Assembly (NCBI GenBank): GCA_018902385.1
Contig: JABSSW010000041.1
Span: 392,709 to 456,708 of the forward strand
From: Physcia stellaris
Lineage: Eukaryota; Ascomycota; Lecanoromycetes; Caliciales; Physciaceae
Direction: 5' to 3'
Length of the DNA stretch: 64,000 bases
Below the pieces are notes generated by a model, which worked only from the letters and a program-made list of their open reading frames with translations, did no database searches and was not told the origin of the DNA. A program made the position numbers and the translations under genes. Shown piece after piece: positions 11,815-22,610 of this stretch (position 1 is the first letter of the stretch; each line of letters starts with the position of its first letter).

Positions 11815-12205
11815 AAAGACTTCGATGTACTTTACCACATCTGATCTGACGCCGTGAAGTCGTCCGACGAAGGTCTGCGATCAAGCTTCAGTGGTATGTG
11901 TGCCGTTGAAAGCGTCTTGCATCTGTAGTCTAACCAGTGACTCCGCAAATTGCGCCGCGCGGAATCCTAGGAACCGATTCAGTCCAGTCGCAATAAGATC
12001 GCCCACATTATCCTTTAGGTAAGCTTCTCAGTCGCGTTGGAAAGCTTGGATATTCTCGGTTTGCACGTAGCATCTGTTTGGCTTTTGCTAGAAGTTATGC
12101 ACAGATCCGGATGCGGAATTTGTCTTCGGCGTGTTGAATTAATGAAATCACTTTGGTATGGGTAGCCTTTGATTTGGAAAACCTTTGGGTAAACATGATG
12201 GAGCT
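11815..12205 (-). pseudogene. decayed protein-coding sequence with three internal stops
   Basis: One minus-strand frame runs for about 130 codons and reads protein-like (EAYLKDNVGDLIATGLNRFL, FRAAQFAESLVRLQMQDAF, VGRLHGVRSDVVKYIEVFKE). It is interrupted by TAA at 12095-12097, TGA at 12028-12030 and TGA at 11881-11883. Each stop is one C-to-T change from a sense codon (CAA or CGA). Helical, no membrane segment, family unknown. Single-frame continuity across 390 bp is the main evidence for a real ancestor. Confidence 0.5.
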
Positions 12206-13139
12206 GTAATCAGAGCTACTGTAAAGAAGAGAAGAGTGATTGTCTGTTAGAACTCGAGAAGTGAAAAGCATAATTGAGACTTTGAGAAAGCACTATTTAA
12301 GCTGGGACACTTACTCGTTGAACTCGTTGATCCCTCATCCAAAGTCAACTGTGAAAAAACTTATTACACTCTATGAGTCATGTATAGGAACCAAGCTTTA
12401 CGGACCTTCTCAGAGGTCATAATTGATGATTGACGCGAGAGTACTTCCTTCATGATATTGGCTTCCTTGGCCGGAAACTGACGGCTCATAGCACGTTAGC
12501 GTTTATGTAGTCAATGGAAATCACCTAAGAAGTGGCCCATAGCATTTTTTTCCCTGAACACTGTTTTATTCAGTTGAATTGAGCTTGACTGGCAATGCTA
12601 GTACCAACTTGTAATCTACAGCGAGTGATGAAGTTTCGATAATACACTAGATAACAGCCAAGTCCCAGTCACGAACGGTACTCTGGTCTGCCGATCCTGG
12701 GCGAGGATGACAGTCCTTGCTGAGAATCTAGTTTACGGGACGTAGCTGGCATGAATGTGAGTAAGTTCTTAGATACGTTTTGTTACCGCAGCGCACGGGT
12801 GCAGAGTCTTGTGGCCGAGTAAGCACTTACTTTGTAGACCGGACCTAGCGAAGAATCACCATCGCGGGATACGGTGTTATTTAGCCACCCCCCACGAACG
12901 TTGATTGGAAAAAAATCAGTCCTAGACCCCTGCTCATCAAACGAAACGCTGGTAGCTTCGAATGAGGTCATTTGATGGTATTTATAATGACTTCAAATCA
13001 AAGGGTTTTACCGCAATTCTTCTTAGACTGATTCATTCGGGATTGTGTTGTCACTTGCTTTGTTCTAGATGCAAGCTATGCTCATTCGGTGATTCCTTCC
13101 AGTCTTCTGGGAACGTTTTCTTTAGCCAGAGTCCCAGAA
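12206..13139. other. no gene recognised
   Basis: Short frames on both strands (for example 12240-12422 plus) without motifs. Nothing convincing. Confidence 0.5.
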
Positions 13140-13545
13140 CCGCGGATTCGGCGCGGGAACAAGGGGGCGGAGGCCGTCTCGACGTGAGGGAGCAGGAGCT
13201 GAAGGGAGCAGGACGAGGTCAGAGGAGCGAGAAGAGTGCGAGGAAGAGGCTGGAGAGCGGGAGTCGGAGAGGTAGACGATGTCTCTGCAGCCCACAAGAC
13301 AGCCAATATCAGTCGGAAAAGCTCAAGCGAAACCTCAGGTCCAAGGCGACTTACGGATCACGGGGGGGAATGTCGACCGCCAAAGCCTGCCTGCCTGGTC
13401 GCGAAGCGGCATAAGCATCCCCAAGCGGGGACGCACCGACAGCAGACACGGTCCGACGAGCACCACCGAGAGAAGAACCACCAGGCACGGACACCCGAGC
13501 ACCACCAGGCGACGAACGAGCACCAGCGGAAGACAGGCCAGGGAT
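13140..13545. repeat. GC-rich low-complexity segment
   Basis: From about 13150 to 13290 the plus strand is strongly purine-rich (GAG/GGA runs). From about 13430 to 13545 it carries imperfect repeats around GAGCACCACC. All frames are open for 60-150 codons, so the overlapping frames here say nothing about coding. It is the most GC-rich stretch of the window. Confidence 0.55.
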
Positions 13546-14189
13546 GAATACAGGGTCCCAAAAGCCTGTTTTCGTTGTCGAAATACTCAATCTTTCGTGC
13601 TTTGCTAGTGCGGTATTTTGCCAGTATCCTCATGTTTCGTAGGTCTTGACTTCGCCTCCGGCTGCCCTAACGCCTCCAGCACGACCAGCGTGATTGCCAG
13701 CACCACCGCTGTGATTATCGTAGTTCCTTTGAAGAATTCTCACAACACAGCCGGAGGGCAAGCTTGTGGCGAGAATTTAGTCGATGTGGTGACTGCTAAT
13801 GGTACGCACCTCCCAGAGTGAAAATGTTCAAAGATCATGTTGGATTTTTCATCAGTTGTAAGCCCCTGCCCAGGCTCAGATGCCTTTTGACTAAAATTAC
13901 CAGAAGATCCAGAGTCTGAAATAGATTACTAGCAGAGATCAAACAAATTTGAGGTGATACAGAGGAGTCATATGTTCGCTGACTAAATAAGTGCAAAAAC
14001 ACGCCGTGACCGTCGTCTGAAAGGAGGGCGGGAAGAAGTCTCTTGCCCGATCCTGACTGAATGAAATGTTACGATGTTGGGTACTGACGCTGACAAGAGA
14101 GTCAAGCTTCTAGAAGAACTCGTAGAAGAATTGTAGCACATTGTGATAAAGGTTTCTCATCTTGATAGATCATAGATGATTAGGAGATT
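13546..14189. other. no gene recognised
   Basis: A minus-strand hydrophobic run (ITAVVLAITLVVLEALG, about 13725-13670) resembles a membrane segment or signal peptide, but no continuing frame follows it. Nothing else is supported. Confidence 0.4.
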
Positions 14190-14857
14190 ATATATTCAAG
14201 AATGTATTGAGCTGTAGCAAGTCCTCGATTTCCCAAAATCTTATGAGAGTAGAACCAGTCACAGCGCTGACAGTGTTTCAATATTGTCATTTCGCTTTTC
14301 TGACATTTCTGGCCACTGTATTTGAGGATACAACTGTTCAAGGACACCCATGACTGACTTTGTTTTACTATTGGCTAACAATAAGTCCTTCTTGTAACGC
14401 GAATGCGGGAAAGTTGAATTGCATCTTCATGCGAGTGGCTTGTAACGACTAGTAGAGAGCCTTGTTGCAGCCCGCGGCCCAACTGTTTCCGCTGTGCTTA
14501 CATGTAAGTAAGACTTGCGAGCAATCTGATAGATTCTGGATAGCCAATCGTAGCTCACTCAGTATATCGAAGAACCTGATTCTTTGCGCTTTTTTGAACA
14601 CATCAGGGAGTTGAACATAGTCATCGAGTATAGCTGCGATGTCTTTGAACTGCCTTCTGAGAGAAAAAATCCTTCTCTTCAGATATTGATCAATTGAAAT
14701 AAGCGTCTCGACTCAAAGATGAGTTGAGAAGTTCTGCTGGGAAATTGGCAGTACAAACCATCTGCTCGTTGATGATTGAATAAAGCAAGACCATAGTAGA
14801 GATCTTCCCCATATCTACGGTAGCCGGTGGGGACGCGAGCTGAGGCTCGGAGGGCAT
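14190..14857 (-). pseudogene. decayed gene of unknown function, helical protein
   Basis: An ATG at 14857 opens a 57-codon minus frame starting MPSEPQLASPPATVDMGKIS. The neighbouring frame then continues for about 80 codons (ISIDQYLKRRIFSLRRQFKD, ILDDYVQLPDVFKKAQRIRF, DILSELRLAIQNLSDCSQVL) to a TAG at 14449-14451 where CAG would keep it open, and goes on with SLQATRMKMQFNFPAFALQE. The switch of frame near 14700 could be an unrecognised intron or an indel. The product would be an all-helical soluble protein; I cannot name it. Confidence 0.45.
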
Positions 14858-15068
14858 AATGGGGCGTAATTATTCAGGATAGTATATTGAACAGAACATT
14901 GTATTGGGAAATTGAAAGTTGAAGTGATTGATGATGATGATGGACGGATGGCAAATCTATGTTAATTTGGATATTGTCAGTGATGAACGAAGAAATTGAT
15001 AGCTGGAAATAAGGATTGGGCAGAGCGACCTAGTGCTGTCAAATGTCCTTAAGATCTGATGAATGGGG

Positions 15069-15134
15069 CTCCCATTCCCCGGCCATAGCACTCCCATTCC
15101 CCGGCCATAGCACTCCCATTCCCCGGCCATAGCA
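15069..15134. repeat. three perfect tandem copies of a 22-bp unit
   Basis: The unit CTCCCATTCCCCGGCCATAG+CA is repeated exactly three times (15069-15090, 15091-15112, 15113-15134). Just before it, GAATGGG..CCCATTC makes an inverted repeat with the first unit. Intergenic; function unknown. Confidence 0.95.
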
Positions 15135-15959
15135 GTTGATGATTACAGTCTAGCAAGCATCAGTACAGCGTGAATGTGCTAAGGCTATTGGCTTAGGACA
15201 TTTCCATATTAAGCCGAGTAATCCATTCCCCTCTTTATCTTAGAAGCGGAACATTAGCCAATACTCCAACGCTTTCGCTTCTGTAAGGGTTGACTATCGA
15301 GTCTTCAATCTTAAATTATTAAGAATGATCTGCTGATTAGGAACTGTATATGTATAGATTCAGGCCAGTAAAAAGTGTTGAAAGATAAGCCACCTTTTCC
15401 TTCGGACCCGATACAATGATATAAGTGACGGGTAAGTTGAAACGATTGCATATCCATCATCATTGGATCTTGATATATTTTAAGAAAGCTATAGAGGCAG
15501 GCTCCAACTTATCTGGAACGTCTCTTTCCGTTTCATTGTGACAGTTCTCGATCCCATTGACACATTGAGCCTATCAAGCGGGGATAAGGTCCGAAAAAGG
15601 TTGCAGGTAAGCGGTGAATGTCTGGGACATGATCTATGAGGTTTTATTAGTGGCTACCCACAACGGACGTTGTTCCGTCAGGAATAGCCCTATCGGAGAT
15701 CTGCCTGGTGCGTACACCGTAAGGAGACTAGACTAGACTGACCGTGGGGCGAGTGAACGGATCGCGTAAGGCATTATATACAGCATCAAGGTAGACTCAA
15801 TGACAGTGTTCATTGTCACATGGACTGACAATGAACTGGCTTGATGTGTCTTGACAGCATACCAACGCGTTAAGGGAAGAGAAGGACAGATCAATTCTAG
15901 GAACGCTTGGCAGATATTTGCCTAGAACTAGCGGATGTCGGCGCGAGCACCCGAGCAAG
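15135..15959. other. no gene recognised
   Basis: Balanced sequence with short random frames. It separates the minisatellite from remnants downstream of the dehydrogenase gene. Confidence 0.5.
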
Positions 15960-16197
15960 GGTTCAGTCTCGTGTCAAGCTGCGGGCGGATGATGACCTCA
16001 CCAGATTCTCACCTCTAGCTTTCGGTCTCCCCTATCTCCAACCTTCTACAATGTTGGACTCAGGAGCATCACCGAAGCCCACTGGACAAAATCCGATTTC
16101 GTTCCAGGAATCCATTACATCTGACAGCGGCGATAAGCCTCTACTAACGATATCTAGTCTACCATCAGTAGCCAGGTTAAGAACCCCCGTGTAGGAA
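15960..16197 (-). pseudogene. degenerate frame, possibly an acyltransferase C-terminus
   Basis: The minus frame reads GVLNLATDGRLDIVSRGLSP, then SWNEIGFCPVGFGDAPESNI, a TAG stop, and GRPKARGENLVRSSSARSLT. The middle resembles the DFGWG region of HxxxD acyltransferases (BAHD/trichothecene 3-O-acetyltransferase type), with the Asp and Trp missing. The likeness is weak and based on one motif; it could be unrelated. It lies just beyond the stop codon of the dehydrogenase gene, on the same strand. Confidence 0.25.
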
Positions 16198-16213
16198 GCT
16201 ACTTCCAGGTTAA

Positions 16214-17382
16214 CTACGTTTCAAGATATCGTTCCAAGACCTTCGCTGTCTCCAAAATACTTTGATCATAGGGTATATATCGAATCTCAGCGGCCTCCGA
16301 TGCTTGGGTGCTGTTGCAGTTTCCGCCTCTCCCGATGGATCTGAAATCCGGTAAATACCCCTTTCCCGGCTCCCCTCGCGGAATGATATCTCTACGCTCA
16401 GGGTAAGCTCTCCTCAAAATGTCTACGACTGCTTGTGGAGGCCCTAGTCCAGCAGAAGCCGAGTACCGCTGGTTGGCGCTTTGGGTCGGGTGTTCCATGC
16501 ACCAAATATGGATTTTTGCCACGTCGCGAACGTCGACGTAACCATTCGTGCCGAAGCCAGGCAGAACCCCGTTGGCATTTCCGGAAAACATTTCCCAGAT
16601 TGGCCGGAGGGTCACGCTGAGAGCTGACGGAGCCGATGGCGGTTCGACTGGCGGACCAGTAACGACGCTGGGATTAATACTAGAGACGGAGAAGCTTGGC
16701 TAATATCTACTGTCAGTTAATCACAGTATGTATATATATGGAAGCTCGCCTACCCTGTGCTCATCTTTGTAGCACCAAAGCGCTCTCTCCGCCATGGTTT
16801 TCGATGATTGGTATAAAAGCTTGGTGGCGGCTTGTGGTCCCATTTTTTTGCGCATGACCTCCACGTAATCGGACCATTCACTTGCTGTACGATCATGGCG
16901 CCGCGGGTGGCGCGGGTCCATCGTCACAGCAGCCGAAGACAGGAAGATGAAGGACTCGAGCTGAGGTCCAGCATACGTTGAGGCCGACTGCAAGATCTCA
17001 ATGCAGCTTCTCACTGCTGGGGGCACCCAGTCTTCCCAATTCTGGAGACCGAAATCCATCGGCGACGCTGTGTGGTGAATAGCGCAGACCCCTAGCCGAG
17101 AAGTCAGCAATTTTCTTCATCTACTCCAAGAACAGCAGCGCTACCGTTGACTGCTTCGTTGAAAGCCCCAGGCAAAGTGATGTCTGGAACCTCGAAAATC
17201 TCCACGCGAGAGGAATAATCCCGATATGCATGGTCAAGAAGGGTAGTTGCATTTTCCCTTGACCTTGAGGTTCCTCGGAGGTTATAGCCCTTGGAAAGAA
17301 TTTCTAGTCCAAGGACTGAGGCTATGTAACCATTGATCCCGGTGACTAGAACAGTTTTACCGATACTTGGTGGTGGAGGCAT
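16214..17382 (-). CDS. NADPH-dependent extended short-chain dehydrogenase/reductase, 353 aa
   Basis: Three exons (17145-17382, 16754-17091, 16214-16699) join to 1062 nt. Introns are 17092-17144 (53 nt) and 16700-16753 (54 nt), both with CTGAC branch sites. The N-terminus carries the Rossmann signature TGINGYIA (residues 14-21) and a basic RGTSRSR after the second strand, which favours NADPH. Ser in FLSSAAV (about 131) and YQSSK (Tyr173, Lys177) form the catalytic set. Length and layout fit the aldehyde-reductase/dihydroflavonol-reductase-like group (yeast Gre2 relatives), which reduce carbonyls in the cytosol. The gene is divergent from the A-T-TE synthetase 1.75 kb away, so tailoring of its product is possible but unproven. 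The frame is intact. Confidence 0.85.
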
Positions 17383-19136
17383 TGCGACAAGGTACGGTGG
17401 ACACACGAACCTCCATAACCAGTAAATACCGTGATGGAAAGAAACATATCTGTGTGATCACACACCATGGTATTACTGTTAATTGCGACTTCGGAAGTCG
17501 TACCATGCGCTGATGCAAGACTGCAGATGATCATGGCCCAGAGACAAAAAGCGACTACGTGCGCCTATCGGACGTGGTAGAGCTATCAGAACGTCGATCT
17601 TTTCCAGCAGTTGTCGATGCAGTGCTGATGTCAAAATCACCGATATTGGAACGCACAGTGATGGGCTTTAGCTATTGCCGTCAGACGAAAGATCGACACA
17701 TTTCACACATCATGCCATACTTCGTCAACTCTATGGAGGTAGGTGCATTTCTGTATCTACTACACGCGTCTACTTGAAGCCTTTCGCTTAGTCTCCTTAT
17801 TCGAGCTTAGTGAATTTAGTCTGACACAAGGTTCGGGATCCAACTTTCATCGCCGAATCGAAGATCAACCACACTAATGCAGTCATCCTTGGCGGGTATG
17901 CTGGGCTGGACTCCTGAGACAAATGAGAGATGTCTTCCTAATCAAACCCCTACGATAAGACATTGGGCAGGGAAAACAGTCTACCCATTGGGTGCTTACT
18001 AGCTTCCCCACTGGGTACTATACATCATGCCGAGAAAGCACCGTTGAAGGGTCTTGCCGTCCCGTGCCTTACGTTCGAACACTAACAGCGGGCTGACAAC
18101 CAAAATGGGCTCGAAGAAGCATTGATTTGTAAGCCCCGAACTCACCGAACATGAAACATCTCACAGAGATCGCCGGTAAGCATTCCTGACAGCGACATAC
18201 TAACTTACATCTTTTTACCCATATCTTGTACGACGCGACACAGCACACTGACGCTGCAAAAAATCAAGAAGCAAAGCAGCTTAGTCCTCAGCTTGACCCT
18301 CGTCCTAGAGCGACGCTGTGCGTGTCAGATCACTACTGTTTGTATAATGATGCAGACATAATGGCATTTCCTATTTTCAGAGAATAATTTGTTGGTATCG
18401 CGTATGCATGGTGACCTTCGCCAAGGCCGATCTCGCACGAACGACAACATCACTACCGCGAGAGCAAGCGGCTCGGGTTTCAAAAAGAAACCTTAAGAAA
18501 TCTTGCGATCATTCTGGGCTTGCTGCGGCTCCATTGAATACCTTTCTGGTGGTGGAAGGGCTTATCAAAACAACTTGGGATCATGGACTTCTTTTGTTAC
18601 GAAATTCCACCGGAACATCAAAATCTGATACATCTCACGCAAAACCCGCCACCTCCGACATTTGGATCAGATGCCGATTCTAGACTCATGATGCATCAGA
18701 GAAGATCGACACCCCATTTCCGATGTCGGCCTACGAATAAGTGGACGCCGATTAACGGATATGTTACGGGTGTGCTCGACTGCACAGATCATGAGCATAC
18801 AGCCTTGTCATGTCTTCAGCTTACAAAGACTCGTCTGGTCGATCAGTCTCCCTTCCTGGTCTTCTTTTCCAAAGCACAACGGGATACATGTTAGGGCGGC
18901 AGAAGATCAACGTCTGGTCGCGTAGCAGATAAGAGAATCTAGTAAATAGCCCGAAGGGCAAAAAGCGGTCTAGCATGGCCTGACGACACCGTGGGTGTCG
19001 CTCTACAGGGGGGCTTTATCATTTACCACATATAAAGCTCTTCATAGACCCGAGGGAATGACCTGGAGCCATTGATGAGGCCTTTGTAAACTTTACCAAA
19101 TCGCTCAGACATCTTTTGAATCCACTTCTTCTCTCC
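17383..19136. promoter_or_regulatory. divergent intergenic region between reductase and synthetase genes
   Basis: This 1.75-kb region lies between two genes read outward. A TATAAAG at 19031-19037 lies about 100 bp before the synthetase ATG. Plus frames at 18408-18683 and 18583-18894 overlap in different frames, lack motifs and are not called. I see no clear operator repeats. Confidence 0.45.
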
Positions 19137-21995
19137 ATGCCGGAAAACCCAACCAGTATCATCCATTTACTGGAAACAGCAGCCTCCACCAATGCTGGCA
19201 TATCGATTTATGCACCGGGGAGTGCTCCCTCGAGGTACGATCGCACGACATATCATGACTTCCTCCAAAAGGCCTATATCAATGCTCAGTCGGTCCGCCA
19301 TATCAAAGGTATATCGAAGGATTCCATTGTATTACTGCACTTTGACAGGCATTCTGACCATTTCGACTGGTTTTGGGCCGTTACCATCGCAGGATTCACT
19401 CCAGCGATCTCCACACCTTTTGTGAACGACCTCGACCAGCGAAGGAAACACCTCAAGCACCTCTACAATGTCTTCCAAGATCCTATCGTACTCACTACTT
19501 CCGCCCTGTCGTCCGAATTCCTTGATGTCGAGCAGCTTAGAATTCGTACCATTGAGTCGATCATGCAGACCAAACAGCAGACCAACGGGCACGTGGACGG
19601 CAACATGAACGGGACCACCAATGGCTCTACCAACGGCCATCGCAATGAGGCCTTTGACGACAATTCGCACTCAATGGAAGATCTTGCGGTCCTAATGCTT
19701 ACTTCCGGAAGTACTGGGAACGCCAAAGCTGTTTGTCTCCGCCATAACCAGATCATCCAGTCTGTCAAAGGCAAAAGTCGGCATTTGGAGCTCTCTTCAG
19801 ACGACGTGTTCCTCAATTGGATTGGGATGGATCACGTTGCAAACCTGCTTGAGATGCATCTGAACGCCATGTACATGTGCGCTGAGCAGGTCCACGTCCA
19901 AGCCTCGGACCTTTTGCTGGAACCCTTGACCTTTCTCCGTCTGGTGGACAAACACCGTGTATCATATGCCTTTTCTCCCAATTTCTTCTTGGCTTCACTG
20001 AAGAGAGCGTTATCTGGGATTGATACACAAGCCACAAACATTGATCTCGACCTGTCTTGCCTGAGATCACTCATCTGTGGAGGCGAAGCCAATGTCGTGT
20101 CAACTCTTGATGCACTTGGCGATCTTCTTCTTCAATTCGGAGTCAAACCTGGGTTTCTCCGGCCCGCTTTCGGCATGACGGAAACTTGCGCTGGATCAAT
20201 CTATGGCAGAGATTGTCCTTCCTATGAGATTGAAAGAGGCATGGAGTATTCATCAATAGGCTCTTGCATTCCAGCTATGGAAATGCGCGTTACCAAGGAC
20301 GAAGGGTCTCAAAAAGTTGTCAATCGCGAAGCCGATGTTGACGAAGTCGGACATCTCCAACTCACTGGGAATGTTATATTTAAAGATTACTTTAATAATC
20401 CGACAGCAACAGAAGACTCTTTCACCGAGGATGGTTGGTTCATTACTGGCGACAAAGGATACATCGATGCACAGGGTAAGCTGAACCTTATTGGAAGATC
20501 GAAAGAGACTATTATCATCAACGGGGTCAAATACTTTCCTCATGAATTGGAGACAGCAATAGAGGAGAATTTCGTTTCTGGTGCAACACCTTCCTATACT
20601 GTGGTCTTTCCACATCGGCCTTCCAACTCACAAACTGAAGAGCTCTGCGTTGTCTACTTACCAAGCTTTGAGCAGGGTGACGCGAAAGCCCGTACGGAAA
20701 CCGCCGAAGCAATCTCCAATGTTTCAATGATGGTCGCGAGCATTAGGCCGTACCGCATTATCCCACTAACCAAAGAATTGCTCCCCAAGTCATCCCTGGG
20801 CAAGCTATCAAGGGCCAAAATCCGAGCTGCTTTCGAAAGCGGGGCTTACCGCGGATTGGAGGAAGAGAACAACAAAGCCATCAAGTCATATCGAGTATCA
20901 AAGCAGGAGATGCCAACGACAGAACTGGAGACCATGATATCAACAATATTCTGCGAAATGTTTGATCTACCGCCAGATGTAGCATGGGTTGGAAGCAGTC
21001 TCTTCGACTTCGGCATCACCTCGATCGAACTAATCGCTTTCAAGCAGCGGGTCCAAAACAGGATTGCGTTTGGTCGTGAGATACCGGTGCTCATGATCAT
21101 GAAGAACCCAACCATTCGAGGCATGGCGGAAGCATTGCAAACTCTGGCGCAAGGATCTCGACCGTATGATCCAGTCGTTACGCTCCAGTCCAGAGGCACT
21201 AAAACACCTCTATGGCTCGTACATCCAGGCCACGGTGAAGTGCTTGTCTACATAGGACTAGCGAAGTTCATTACTGATCGACCCTTGTATGCCTTGCGCG
21301 CACGTGGGTTCGAGGATGGCGACGATTGTTTCGGGTCTAGTGGGGAAGCTGCTGAAAGTTACTACGCACACATGAAACAAACCCAACCGACAGGACCTTA
21401 TGCTATTGCAGGCTGGTCCCAAGGTGGAATCCTTGCCTACGAAGTCGCCAGGCTCATCGAAGCCAATGGCGACAAAGTCGTTCTCTGCGCTATCCTCGAC
21501 ACAGCGCCAAATATCGAATCGATGATCGGTGACCGTGTTGGTAAAATGGATGTGCTGATCCAATTGGGGTACCTCCTGGAACTCACTTCCAAAAAGCAGG
21601 CCATGGAGGAATCTGCCGCGATTCACCAAATGACTCATGAAGAAGCGTTGGCATACATCCTCGAACTCACGCCGGCTAAACGCCGCCAAGAATTAGAGCT
21701 CGATTTGCCGAAGCTGACCACGTGGGTGGAGGTGATGTATTCTTTGTTTGCGATGTTGGACGGCTGGGCACCAACTGGCGATTTGGAAACCATCGACGTG
21801 TTCTACGCAGCTGACTCGGGATTGGTGAAACAGGATCTGTGGATGGAGTATATCAGACTATGGAACGGCTTCTCAAGGACTACGGTGGGTCTCCATGAAT
21901 GTACGGGGGAGCATCACACCATGTTGACCGAAGAGAACAACACACTCTCTTTCCAAAAGGCGCTTAAGGCAGCTTTGAAGGCAAAGGGTATTTGA
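19137..21995 (+). CDS. NRPS-like A-T-TE synthetase (aryl-pyruvate dimerising type), 952 aa
   Basis: One intronless frame. I start at ATG 19137 (MPENPTSIIHLL); upstream codons in frame lack an ATG. The adenylation domain (about 1-570) shows TSGSTGNAKA (A3, about residue 190), NWIGMDHVANL (A4 region), GMTETCAG (A5), TGDKGYID (A7), LIGRSKETIIINGVKY (A8) and LGKLSRAK (A10, catalytic Lys). The thiolation domain has FDFGITSIEL with the pantetheine Ser near 629. The thioesterase has GWSQGG (Ser about 761), Asp about 788 and a His in GEHHTM near 925. Length, order and DHVA motif match the family of TdiA, MicA and atromentin synthetases, which adenylate aryl-pyruvates and join two of them into quinones or furanones. 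Substrate and product cannot be read here. A Thr-Asn-Gly-rich loop lies at about 150-171. Confidence 0.9.
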   Translation: MPENPTSIIHLLETAASTNAGISIYAPGSAPSRYDRTTYHDFLQKAYINAQSVRHIKGISKDSIVLLHFDRHSDHFDWFWAVTIAGFTPAISTPFVNDLDQRRKHLKHLYNVFQDPIVLTTSALSSEFLDVEQLRIRTIESIMQTKQQTNGHVDGNMNGTTNGSTNGHRNEAFDDNSHSMEDLAVLMLTSGSTGNAKAVCLRHNQIIQSVKGKSRHLELSSDDVFLNWIGMDHVANLLEMHLNAMYMCAEQVHVQASDLLLEPLTFLRLVDKHRVSYAFSPNFFLASLKRALSGIDTQATNIDLDLSCLRSLICGGEANVVSTLDALGDLLLQFGVKPGFLRPAFGMTETCAGSIYGRDCPSYEIERGMEYSSIGSCIPAMEMRVTKDEGSQKVVNREADVDEVGHLQLTGNVIFKDYFNNPTATEDSFTEDGWFITGDKGYIDAQGKLNLIGRSKETIIINGVKYFPHELETAIEENFVSGATPSYTVVFPHRPSNSQTEELCVVYLPSFEQGDAKARTETAEAISNVSMMVASIRPYRIIPLTKELLPKSSLGKLSRAKIRAAFESGAYRGLEEENNKAIKSYRVSKQEMPTTELETMISTIFCEMFDLPPDVAWVGSSLFDFGITSIELIAFKQRVQNRIAFGREIPVLMIMKNPTIRGMAEALQTLAQGSRPYDPVVTLQSRGTKTPLWLVHPGHGEVLVYIGLAKFITDRPLYALRARGFEDGDDCFGSSGEAAESYYAHMKQTQPTGPYAIAGWSQGGILAYEVARLIEANGDKVVLCAILDTAPNIESMIGDRVGKMDVLIQLGYLLELTSKKQAMEESAAIHQMTHEEALAYILELTPAKRRQELELDLPKLTTWVEVMYSLFAMLDGWAPTGDLETIDVFYAADSGLVKQDLWMEYIRLWNGFSRTTVGLHECTGEHHTMLTEENNTLSFQKALKAALKAKGI

Positions 21996-22376
21996 AAAGG
22001 AGGAGACCGAACGATCCTTTCCCATATCAAAGAACTTTACGAACGTTATGATAGCTTTCAATATCTTCTTCGAATCAAACCCAGCTTAGACCCAAAAACC
22101 ACCCAGCCAGTGCTCTTCCCTATCATATCCCCCGATGGTGAATGACAGCAGGAGTCATCCAAAGTGACCCCTACTAACCCAATACCCACCCCCCTAAATA
22201 CAGATTAGGTGACCTTACTACTTGTAGCACACAGCAGTAGGCCCACAGGCCCATAGCCCACTTCCATACCTGAAGGGTGAAGACCCAAGACTCAGTTTGG
22301 GGGTCACACAAAACGCATGACTTACTGCTCGCTTATCATATTAGCGCTCGATATGATGTGATGCGATTTTGCCCTC
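21996..22376. other. 3' flank of the synthetase gene, no gene seen
   Basis: Noncoding-looking sequence with C-rich runs. No open frame of note. Confidence 0.6.
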
Positions 22377-22610
22377 TCATGCATCGCCAGTAATATACTC
22401 ATTGTGAAAAGCACGGCTTTGGACACGTTCAGAGCCACAGAACTCGGCAAGAATTTGGATATCTTGCGCTTCACGGTTTAGAGTTCCGGGTATCCGTATT
22501 AAGAAACTGTAAACGGTCGCCAAGAATCTTTCAGCACCGAGGAAGAGGTTGGCTGCGGAGGCGTAGATACTTGGCCTGGGTGGCATAACAAAGGACGGAT
22601 GCCAAGCCAT
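22377..22610 (-). CDS. uncertain small open frame, 77 codons
   Basis: An ATG-initiated minus frame (MAWHPSFVMPPRPSIYASAA...) ending at 22377. Balanced composition, one hydrophobic run (NLFLGAERFLATVYSFLI), no domain recognised. It may be an exon of an unrecognised gene or a chance frame. Confidence 0.25.
   Translation of the reverse strand: MAWHPSFVMPPRPSIYASAANLFLGAERFLATVYSFLIRIPGTLNREAQDIQILAEFCGSERVQSRAFHNEYITGDA

Noticed and set aside
13140-13545. Overlapping open frames of 60-150 codons on both strands
   Set aside because: All frames are open because of GC-rich low complexity; no frame has a domain or a credible start.
16435-16620. Plus-strand 61-codon frame
   Set aside because: Antisense to exon 3 of the dehydrogenase gene.
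17841-17860. tRNA-like T-arm (GGTTCGGGATCCAACT)
   Set aside because: No matching acceptor, D or anticodon arms within tRNA distance.
18408-18894. Two overlapping plus-strand frames upstream of the synthetase
   Set aside because: Different frames, no motif, and located in the probable promoter of the synthetase.
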